The notes below the pieces were generated by a model. The model was not told the DNA's origin. It did no database searches and was given only the letters and a program-made list of their open reading frames with translations. A program made the translations under genes and the position numbers. From Arcuatula senhousia (taxonomy: Eukaryota; Mollusca; Bivalvia; Mytilida; Mytilidae), in contig OZ020311.1 of NCBI GenBank assembly GCA_963971305.1, forward strand, positions 558,001-622,000: a stretch of 64,000 bases of DNA, read 5' to 3'. This document shows positions 38,101 through 50,100 of the stretch, one piece after another; position 1 is the first letter of the stretch; each line of letters opens with the position of its first letter.

Positions 38101-41100
38101 CCCCCTTAAATTTGCCTACCTCCACCCCATCGTAAACACCTGGCGAGATCATTTCCTGTTCCCAGAGGTAAAACTGCTACTGGGGGTCGCTCTGTATAAT
38201 TCATTTTGTCTGAAAGAAAAATCACACATGGCCATCCCACTTTAAATGGTTCTTGCTTAAGTATAACTTGAAATGTTTAGGTAAACCTCTCCAAAAAAAC
38301 ATTTGTCATTCACATAACGAGTACTGCTTGATTACGATGTACTTTCCTCACTTTGGACTCTACATTTGATGAATTGACAGTGAATGTATCATGTATATTT
38401 CTAAATGACAACATTTTTCTTAAGAAGAGTTTACACTTAAGTATGCCTACCCTGAGGTGACTGAATGAATTTTTCTGTGGCCTAACTAAAGTGATTATAG
38501 ATATCATAGTGATTGAGAAACAGACTAAATATAAAAGACTGAACACAAAAACACATATAAGGGTCTATAAGTGTAAAGATAAGGTCAAGGTAAGATGACA
38601 TGGTGACAGATGCAACACCCTAATCTTATTCATTGATATCCCAAAAATCAAATACCATCCTATTATACTTTTCAAGAAATTCATTTTCCACAAAGGTCTT
38701 ACAAAGAAGTTTACAGCCTGAAAAAAAGACCTAAGTCAGTGAAGCCTGAAAATGGGGTCAAGGTCCCATGTCATGGTGACAGTTGCATAGATTATAACCT
38801 TAACTGACTTTATAACAAATACCAGATGCCTAGCCACTATACTTTTCAAGTCATTAATTTTCCAAAAAACTCTTACAAAGAAGTTTACAACCTCAAAAAT
38901 GACCTATTTAAGTTCACAAAGTCAGTACTAAAGCATATAAATGGGTCAAGGTCAAACGCCATGGTACCAGTTACGTAGACCTTATCTCAACTGTCTGCAT
39001 ACTGAATACCAGATACCTAGCTAGTATACTTTTCAGGAAATTTATTTTCCACAAAAGTCTTACAAAGAAGTTTTCGGCCTGAAAAAAGACCTAAGTCTGG
39101 AAGGAGTTAATCCGGTCAGGGTCACACGGCATAGTGACAATTGCCTAGACCATAACCTTACATTTTGCATGAACTTACCCATAGCATCAATGAGCCAGCC
39201 GACCGTCCCATCACCCCCACAGGCTAATATCCTGGCCCCTGGGACATCTTTGAAAAACTGAAGTCTGAAATACATGTCATGAATGTTTTACAGAATTTTC
39301 TGAAAAAAAACCTGATTTTATTGTTTGATCACTCAAATCAAAATCAATGTAAATGTACAAAACTGTAACCATCAGATGATTACATGTAAGTTGATTTTTG
39401 TTTTTTATTGTTTACAATTTATATTGATTAATTTTGTATTTGCCTTGTTTGACCTCTGACTATGAATGGGCCATTTAACTTTTTATTCTATCCGCTTTGT
39501 CAACATAAAGATAGGTGCAACACATTTAAAAGTAAATACAAGAAAGCAAGGATGCAGAAGCTCAAACTCAGAAGGAACTGAAGAAGGCTTCTGGTCAAAA
39601 CACTGAATCAATGTAATTTTTGAACAATTATGTATCAGTTTTGCAACAAATTTGTATCTGCTATGAAGTATAAGTTTTGTAACAAAGGTGTAAATGCTCT
39701 TTCATAGAAGTTGTTAAGATGAAAAGTAATACAATACACCTTTTTGCATTTTCTGACAAATTCCTACTTGCCCCTGGGTCAGAACCTCCTTTTAGCATAT
39801 TGTACACCTGCCTTGGATTTATCTAAATAGGACAATGTAAGAAGAAATGGTACTCACCCTTAAGCAGGACCTCCTTTTAACATATCATACCCCTGTCTTG
39901 GATTTATCTAAATAGGACAATGTAAGAAGAAATGGTACTCACCCCTGAGCAGGACCTCCTTTTAACATATCATACACCTGTCTTGGATTTAACAGGTACT
40001 GAAATTTTCTCAACAATCTGAAACAAGATTCATTAAATCTGTATAATCATAAAATTTACATAATCTACAAAAAAAACTAAGTCTTCAGCAAACAGGAGGA
40101 TATGCAATGGATTAAAAAGAACTAGAAGGACCATCCTCCTTTGAAAATGTATGTCACCTGCATTTCAAAATATTCCATAAACATAAAGCAGATGAATAAT
40201 GGTCATAAAATGGGTCAAAGACAGAAATGGCCGGATTCGGTAATCAGGAAGTAGATGAACGACAGACCTGAAATCGAATCCCACGTTATGGGACCCACCC
40301 TGATGTTGTAAACCAAATATCAAATGGCTGTGATTAGTAGTTGCTGAGAAAACTGCTACGAAAATTTTTCCCCGCCCACTGCTCACAACCTGCTGCCCGC
40401 CCGACATTCACCATTTTATAACCCAGATTTTTCACTCCCTGAAATCCGGCCTAAAATTGCTTTACATCATAAAGTATTGTACTATAGAAGGAAGCTACAT
40501 GCAAAACATCAGGAAGCTGTGACATGTTGACGACTCCTGAAAACTCTGACAGAATTTTGTGGGATGCTGTAGGACACAAAACAACAGATAAAACCAAAGT
40601 GACCCCTAAATATCATTAACATTAAAACATTAAACAACACATTATGCTCACATAAAGCTCTTAAACATACATCAGAAAGATCTGGTTAATTTTGATGGTT
40701 CCCAGCTTTTTTTTTTCTTTGTTAACGTTTAAATAGCTGTTTTTAGGATGGTGTGCTGTGGACATTTGCTCAAAATATCTAACTCTGTAATTTATACTCA
40801 CTTAGCACCTTGTTTTCCTCCACTTTTTGGATTTATAAATATGAGCAATGGATGTGTGCCTGGTAATGGAGTGATTTGAAATGAGCCCTGAAAAGAATAT
40901 CACCAAAGTTATAAATATGAGCAGTCTTTTACGAAAAATTGCCAAATTTTTATCCTTTATAAAGTCTAAGTCGCCTCAGAAAACAGGAAGTCACTGCACA
41001 ACTGACCTGGAAAGGGGAGGCACAATACAACTCATCATGCGTAAGCTGCATAATAATTTGATATCAATCCCTTTTGTAGAAGCCGAGAAAGTTACGAAAA

Positions 41101-44100
41101 ATTGTGTATTCTTTACCCTTAAAAAAGTCTAAGTCGGCTTAGAAAACAGGAAGTGGATGCGCGACTGACCTTGAAAGATGAGTCAGATACAACTCATCAT
41201 GATAAAGCTCTATACCAAATTTGAAATCAATTCCTTTTGTAGAAGCCGCGAAATATGTTACAAAAAAATTGTCTATTTATGACCCTTAAAAAAGTCTAAG
41301 TTAGCTCAGAAAATGGGAAGCGGATGCGCAACTGACCTTGAAAGGGGAGGCACTATACAACTCATCACGATAAAGCTGTTTACCCCATTTGAAATCAATC
41401 TCTTCAGTAGAGAAATCTGTTACGAAAGTTTGTTACTGATGGACAGATGGACGGACGCACAAGGTCGTTACATAGCCCCCTCTCTTACGTGTGGGGGTAT
41501 AATATGAGAAGAATATCATGAAAGTTATAAATGAGCACAAAAATTAGTTGCCCCCCCACTAATTCCATACTTGGCAACAGGATGGGTGTGCTACAGCAAG
41601 CAGGAACAGTGTACCCTTCCAGAGCACCTGAGTTCATTTCCATTTGGATGCGTGTGGTATGTTTTTTGAAATGATCTAATGTCTACCAATAATGTCTTGA
41701 CCAATTCAAAAACTTACACAATTGACTGGCCCATTGTTAAACGTTTGCTTCTTGACATTTTGTTAAAGGCTTAATGTGTGCACAGGAAACTCTATCAAGG
41801 TATTTTATTACACACAAATTACTTTTTTCATTGTAAACATAATAGGATAAGGCAAACAAGTAAATTCAAGACATGAACAAAAAAAGAAAACAAAGTTTGG
41901 GACATTTTTTTGTTTCTCAGCTTACCGGGCCATCAAATGTGGTAGAATCTGACTGTGTCATTCCTTTCTTCTCTTTACTGTCCTCGGAATTTCTCTGCTG
42001 TCTTTCCTGCAAAGAAAACAAGTTAATTAGAAATGATGCTATACTGTGGTTTCAATATTATTTGTGGGAAATTAATTTTCGTGGTTTCCGTGAGTTGCTT
42101 TCACCTACGAAATTTGATACCTAACGAAAAGGAAATTTAACATTATTCTGAATGCTGCAGACTTCAGAACCTCAAATATAAGATTTGAAAAAAATAATCC
42201 TTTTATCATCAAACCTCAAAAGTTGGTATGCATGAAAATAAAAAAAATCCACAATATCAATAATATCATCTAAATTATGACAAATTAAATTATGTTCATA
42301 ATCTTTTTGGCCTCCTGGAAATATCCTGAATACTGTCAACAGTGGTTTTTGGTGAGTACTAATTTTCAGTATTTTTGTTGGCAATGAAAATCAGAAGAAC
42401 AAAGCTCACAGGAATATGCAGCATTAATATGTTACAATGTACCTCACAAAAACAAATGTTACAATGTACCTCACACCCTCAAAGTGATCATTATAAGATG
42501 GGCAAAAATTGTCAATCTAGAATTCATATTTCTACGGAATTATAACTTATGATGAATAATCATGAACTGCATTTAAAATTAGAATAAAAAAAATGTTTGG
42601 ATGTCCAGAAGCCTGACTCTATCTACACAATTTTTTTTAAAAGTTTACTGAGATTATATTAAGGGACACAAAATTAGCATAAAACAGACCAAATTCTCTT
42701 CAAGGAGAGACAATAATAAGCCAAGTATACAGAATGATGTAAAGATTCATGATTTTAAACTATACACCTTATAATTGGAATAGAATGTAAAAGATGTTAC
42801 CAAACAAAAGTGTATAACTTACTGTGAGGTAGATTAAAAGAATCATTAACATAACAGGAAGGATTAGGATTAAGGAAAGATATTGAGGACTGAATCTAAA
42901 ATCAAGTGCTATTAAATGAACCTTAAGACAGCAATTTATGAGTCTTAAACAGCAATGTGTACTTATGAGCTAGTGAATATCAAAATTAATACAGGAATGT
43001 CTGGTGACAATTATTGTTCATGGGACACTATTTTACCTGAAACACAATACTACACACAGCTGAAAATAAATATAGCAAAGACTTAAACCTTGGTTTTCTT
43101 CACAGTGTTCGTTTATAAGAGCAAGTTAACTCACTCACAAACAATTACAATTACACTGTGCTGAAAATAATTTTTCGGTCAGAGGTATAGAGATGTGATG
43201 TTTCTTTAATTTAAAAGATCTCTCTGTCAACCAAGTGCTAGAAGTGCAGTATTTCTTTGAAAACAAAATTTTCAATTTCAAAATATCAAAAAACTTTCAA
43301 AAAACCAAATTAAACTTGCTTTTAAATCAAGTTCTACATTCACTCAATGCACCTGTACACTTATAGTTAATTTCAAATAAATTTTCGTCTTCTGAACTTT
43401 GGCTGGTTTGTAAATTTTGGTCTTGTCTAAACACACACGAAAACGTAATCAATTTCCAATTTCACATCTCAGTTTGTGAAAGTCAGATAAATGTTTTGGT
43501 TTAAACATCGTAAATTTCTCTCTCTTTTTACTATAAATAACAAGTGAAGGACTGCACGGCCCAAAGTTTAGCATTCCATTTTAGACGAAATGTGTTTGCA
43601 AAATATTACCATTAATGTTATAGACAGTTAAGTGCAGATTGGGGAAATTAATTGACGAATTATAACGATTATTTCAATACGATTACTTCGACCTAGATTT
43701 CCTCCCTTTGATCTCTGAGATTAGAATCGGGTTAGCACAACAACTCTCATTTTGTACCTTGAATAAATTTGATATTAATTTGTATAATTTGGTAAGATAA
43801 TGATATATTGCAGGTATAAACGTCACTGCACTAAAACAATAAGTTTGTTTAAAAAGTCACAGAATAAACACCTCACTTTTCATGTTTATACAAAAAAATA
43901 TTGTTAAAATCCATTTAGAACAACTTTCTGGAACATGTGCACATAAAACATAAGAAGTTTTATTTTAAATGTTTTCATGACAACTCTTAAGGACTGAAAA
44001 GCTGTCTAAGTTACCACATGAATTTTAATGAGGGACAAAGGGAGACAACTGTTATCAAAAAATCTTTTTTCCCTCACATTTATCCAAATTTCTATTTATT

Positions 44101-47100
44101 CTTGTTAATTCAGAATACAGATTTTTTGGAAAGGATTAAAAACAAAATAAAAATCCTTTTATGAAACAATATAGTTCTTTTTTAAAACTCATTCATTAGA
44201 TTTAACCATTGTCACAGATACATTACAAGTTTTTGTTCAGAAGGCACAATGCCCAACTCCAGTAACTTCAGCCTGAGAGTAAACCTGATTTAAGATGGAT
44301 GGATGGACATACAAACACATATACATATAGAATATAGGACTTTTGAATCTTGAGATCGAGTTTATCACTGGTTTATGGTGAACCCGAAGGGTGAACCAAT
44401 AAACCAGTGATAAACTAGATCTCAAGATTTAAAAAGTCCTATATTCTCTTTATCGGTAATCCCCGAGCAACAAAATGTGATTTTTTTGTTAAAATGGGGT
44501 CTTTTAATGTTTTTTGATAAGGAACTTTTTTGTGTGTGCACTGATAAAACACGTGCTACAATGTGCTACGTCATCGTACTGATCCGATAATTTCGATGAT
44601 AAACACCTGTTCATGATACAGGGTTTATCAGCGGCAAACATCAAAGGAAAAAGGTAATGATAACCGATAAATGTATATACCCCCTGTACTTTGGTATGTG
44701 GGGCAAAAAAGTAATGAAATATCATGACATCAATTAACTGTTTAACAAAGACATATATCTGAAATTTCTTTGGAATGTCGAAAATTATAAGGCAAACTTA
44801 ATGCACCCACATTCTTGAGTTTTGCAATGGGTTTATTTTTGCAAATTTTGTGTCATAGGTAAATTTTTGCAAAACCAAAACCATACTAGGATTGATCTCT
44901 TGCAAAAAAATTAACCCTTGCAAAGGCATTTCAAAAAGAGAAAGAAGAAAATATATAACTTATTATACATGCTCAAGATCTGTGATTCAAAAAGCAAACT
45001 GTGAAGACAGTGTTAAAGTGGTAAACATGTAAAGCAACTAAAATATAAATAGTCTAATACCGCAAGAGTTATCTTCACAATAAACCAGGATAAATAAATA
45101 AGTTTAAACTAAAGTAGAAAGTTTTGAGGTTATAGTTCAGTTTTCTTAGGACTTTGTCAGAAATAAATGTATGAAAGGGGTTAAAAGTCACTTTTACAGA
45201 CCAAATTACCCATACACATTAGCAATTTGATTTTTTTTAAATCATGACTTAATTTTCTCATGAACCCAATCAAGCCTTTATAATATATATAAGTGCCTTC
45301 AGACACCCATGTATTTTTTTCCTGGAACAGCTCATATAATTCACTTTTCACATTTCTCTGTAATTGAACTTTATCCCTTGTGAAAATAACTCTTTCTTCT
45401 ACCAAACGAAGCAACAACAAAAATCACAAGACTAAGCCAACGATCTTGAAAAAGTGTCTTCTATATCACAAGAAAAGATAAGAAATAGAAGAAAATTTTA
45501 ATGTCTTTACATAGATCTAGAGATGCTGACCTGTGTAGTAAGAAATAAACAAGTACCATCCAACAAGCTCAATAAATATACCCCTCCCTCTTATGCGTAC
45601 AAATGCGTACAATTTATGTGTAAAAGATTTATCAAAATCCATCTATCAGATTAGGATTTGTGCATAAAAAACCCAAAAATTGTTACAAAGGGATATAAAT
45701 AACATCATCTTAAATGTGAAATTATATCTTTTCTCCATGTATTCTAAGAGAAATAACTCTAATTTTTATACTTGCAAAATTTATCATTTTAGAAGTTTTT
45801 CCTGTTGGAAGCTACAATAATGTGGTATTTTTAAATAAGAATAAAACAGCAGTGAAGATATGCTTTAGAGTCATTATATTGAGAACATTCTTGTGTCTTG
45901 ATCGTTTAGCCTGTGGGAGCTACATTAATGGGTGGTATTTTCAAATAAGAATAAAACATTTTATAAAATCTATGGAGCATAGAAGTCTCAGAAGTTAACA
46001 TAGTAAGTAGCAGAAGAATAATTTCAGTCAAAGACACTTTTTACAAAGATGTAATACGTGAAGGAATCAGCATTCTGAGGTATCCAAAACATAAACAAAA
46101 ACAAACCATGCCTATCATTCATTTTTTTTCTCTTTTGTAAACTGGATTCAAATTTGTTCATATATTTTGACAATTTTCAATATGAATTTTTAGATCCTGA
46201 ACTTTCTTCTTAATCACCATTAGTTAAATTGGAAGAAAGATAAAAAAAATGGGAAAAAAGAGATAAAAAACATCTAATTTATCAAAACTTCTTGAAAGTA
46301 AAGTCAAATGCCTCTGAAAAGAACAGACATTTTACAATGAAGAACTTTTGACAAAAATTATGAGAAAGGTCTTTCATTAAACTAAATAGTAATTCCCTCA
46401 TGAACAATGATTCTTTCACGCTCTATTTATTGACATGCAAGGCATGGTGTAAATATAACTTACCCAGTACCTCTGTAAACAAATAAACAAAATCAATCAT
46501 GCATGTCACGACATCAATTCATGCAAAGCTTCCATTCAACTAAATTCTACAAGGGGAGATAACATGGACTTTATTACCAGTTAATTATTGTAATATCGTA
46601 ACCGTTTTAATAAATAGGGACTTTATATTGTACATATGAATATAATTTACATATATTATAAAATAAACAAAAATTGGTAAATGACAAAAATGGCCAAGTT
46701 ACATTTTTGACAATTTTGGCAAACAGGAACATATGAGCAACAGATCTGAATTCGAACAATATTGGAACCAACACACTCTGGTGCTGCACACCCAATATTA
46801 AGAAGCTGCAATCAACTGCTGCTGAGAAAACAATAACGAAGATATCTTTTCCCAACTGCCTATCACCAGAAATGCACCATACTACATTCTGTTTCCATCT
46901 TGTGCAACCTTGCAAAGAATGATGAATTGATAAAGTAATAATTTTTTAACCAAAAAAATGTTTTTCCCAATATGGATTTCTTCTATACAATGGGTAGTGT
47001 GAGGACTGAATGACATTTGAAATTAGTGATTTTCAAAATGCATCTAATACATTTTCCAAAATGCACCAAAATCTAACAACTTTTCATTTTCACTGTCTTA

Positions 47101-50100
47101 TTTTACAAATGATTCATATCAAACAAATCAAGTGTATACCCACACTTTAAAGAAAAGTAAAGGAATAAAAACGTTTAACTAGAATGGCAGTCTTCCATGG
47201 AAGATGTATGTAGCCTGCGCGTTAAAATATCCTGTTAACAGAGGGTAGATGATTTGAGAGCATATAGTACTATTGGAGGAAGCTACATTCCAGATATTTA
47301 GAGGCTGTGACCTGTTGTCACCTGTAAAACTGTGATTGAGCATAAAATCTCTTTACATATAGTACTACAGTAAGAAGGTTTGAGGCAGTGACTGTGATGG
47401 AAATTTTTGAGGAGCTGATGGAGAAGGCATGAAGACAGTAGTGACTCCTTTATGTCTCCTTGCAACATGGTGCAGGCCACATCAAAATTATCTTAGAACA
47501 TGAGTTAACTGATATATTTCCTAAGTAGTCCCAGTCCCTCAAGGTGGGACGATACCAAATGGCATTTATCCAGATTTTAATGAAAATTGGTAGTCACATA
47601 GTTCTTAGTGATATACAAACATATATGAAACAAGAGGCTCCCAGGAGCCTAAATCGCTCACCTGGTCTTGATGTCAACCCTATATTTTGTAGAGCTAAAT
47701 GAGCTGAAGATTTAAGCAAGCAACAGTTTTTTTTTATATCTACTATAGTTCTCATTCTATAGGCCAAAAACACAAAAAACCGTTATTTTAGGGGCCGTAA
47801 CCCCTATTAGGGGTTATCTGACAACTTCAACCCTATGGAGACTTTTGTAGAGCTTTATGCGCTGAACATTTAAGCAAGCAACAGCTTTTCTCTATCTGCT
47901 ATAGTTTTCATTCTAAAGGCCAAAAATATGAAAAAGGTTATTTTAGGGGCCGTAACCCCTATTAAGGGTCATCTGACAACTTCAATCCTATTGAGACTTT
48001 GTAGAGCTAAATAAACTGAACATTTAAGCAAGCAACAGCTTTTCTCTATCTGCTATATTTTTCATTCTATAGGCCAAAAACATGAAAAAACATCATTTTA
48101 GGGGCTGTAACCCCTATAAGGGGTCATCTGACAACTTCGACCCTATGGAGACTTTTGAATAGCTAAATGAGCTGAATGTTTAAGCAATAAAAAGCTTTTC
48201 TCTATCTGCAATAGTTTTCATTCCAAAGCAAAAAACACTATTTTTCACCTTAAAGGGCCATAACCCCTTAAAGGGGTCATCTGACAACTTCGACCCTAAA
48301 AAGACTTTTGTAGAGCTAATTAAGCTGAACATTTAAGCAAGCAACATCTTTTCTCTATCTGCAAAAGTTTTTTTTCTTTAGGCCAAAAACACTCCTTTTT
48401 GCCTTTAAGGGGCCGTAACCACTATAAGGGGTCATCTGGCAACTTTGACCCTATGGAAACTTTTGTAGAGCTAAATGAGCTGAACATTTAAGCAAGCAAC
48501 AGCTTTTCTCTATCTGCAATAGTTTTCTTTCTATAAGCCAAAAACTCTATTTTGTGCCTTTAAGGGGCCATAACCCCTATAAGGGGTCATCTGACAACTT
48601 TGACCCTATGGAGACTTTTGTAGAGCTAAATGAGCTGAACATTTAAGCAAGCAACAGCTTTTCTCTATCTGCAATAGTTTTCTTTCTATAGGCCAAAAAC
48701 ATGAAAAAACATCATTTTAGGGGCCGTAACCCCTATAAGGGGTCATCTGACAACTTCAACCCTATGGAGACTTTTGTAGAGCTAAATGAGCTGAACATTT
48801 AAGCAAGCAACAGCTTTTCTCTATCTGCAATAGTTTTCATTCCATAGGCCAAAACCATGAAACAAGAGGCTCCCAGGAGCCTGAATCGCTCACCTGACAT
48901 ATGTGCCTGAAGTAAAGGTTATAAGGCAAAATCTATTTAACGTTGAAAGGGTCATAAGATTAATAAGGGGGTCATCTGACAATATGGTGGATCTAAAGGT
49001 GCTGATCACTTTTGTTCTCAATCAAAATCAAAAAATCTGTCACCCTTTTTGAGTTATTTGCAAAATAAAGAAGGAATGTGTCCATGGGACACGGATGCCC
49101 CCGCTAGGCCCTTAACAGGAAGTAGATGTCTGACAGACATGAAAGTCGCTTAGGACATACAGTTTGTCATACTGAACCATCCTACCAAGTTTCAAATCAT
49201 TCTCATGTATGGTTGCTGAGAAAAGCTTGACGGAAATTTTCATAGTCATGTTCACATATTTTCACATGGCCTAAGTCCCAAACAGGAAGTAGATGTCCGA
49301 CAGGTCTCAAAATCGCTTAGGACGTACTGTTTGTCATACTGAACCATCCTACCAAGTTTCAAGTCATTCTCATGTACGGTTGCTGAGAAAAGCTTGACGG
49401 AAATTTTCATAGTCATGTTCACATATTTTCACATGGCCTAAGTCTCAAACAGGAAGTAGATGTCCAACAGGTCTCAAAATCGCTTAGGACGTACTGTTTG
49501 TCATACTGAACCATCCTACCAAGTTTCAAGTCATTCTCATGTACGGTTGCTGAGAAAAGCTTGACGGAAATTCGTAAGGACGGACGTACGGACGTACGTA
49601 CGTATGTACGGACGGACATGAGTAAAACTTAATGCCCCCCGACATGTCGTCGCGGGGGCATAAAAATGCAGTTTAACCTAATGTTCTATTTTTAGCCACA
49701 GTGGCCATGTTTTACAACCAATCAAAAATCCCCACATCAGTTCTATACACCTAATGCTAATACACAACTATACAAAGTTTGGTTCCATTTGGACTTAAAG
49801 TGTCAGAGGAGTAAACGTTTTCAATGTTATGAGGAAATGCTGTTAAAATGCTAAATTTTGACGTTCTAAGGGCAATAACTCCTAAAAGGAAAGGTCCTAC
49901 AACATTGACCCTATTACATGTTATGTAGATCTTGATGTGCTTAACAATATGCAATTTAAATTTCTCAAATATCTTGTATAGTTTTCAAGATATTGAGCTA
50001 AACAGGTGCAAAATTTGCAAAAAATCCACAAAAAGGGCAATAACTCCTACATGGGTTGTTGGATTTTCTTCAAAATTTCAGAGCTGGTAGATCTTGAGAT

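Larger units (their letters stand above)
42260..47630. other. Kinase intron 8, upstream-facing part, few features
   Basis: Mostly AT-rich unrecognised sequence. It holds the hairpin at 44330-44446, a near-duplicate pair (AATAAGAATAAAAC context at 45806-45850 and 45912-45958), a candidate microexon at 46464-46472, and decayed tandem-core text at 46690-46910 and 47190-47480. Open frames here (for example 45420-45181, 46915-46607) have no recognisable product. Confidence 0.5.

Noticed and set aside
46607..46915. 102-codon open frame on the minus strand
   Set aside because: It runs through decayed tandem-core repeat text; the same words occur in other relics without an open frame.
49419..49619. 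Arginine- and threonine-rich minus-strand frame ([14 protein letters not shown])
   Set aside because: It is the translation of the GGACGTACG microsatellite of element D; the same effect gives SVRPFVRLSV at 13920-14126.
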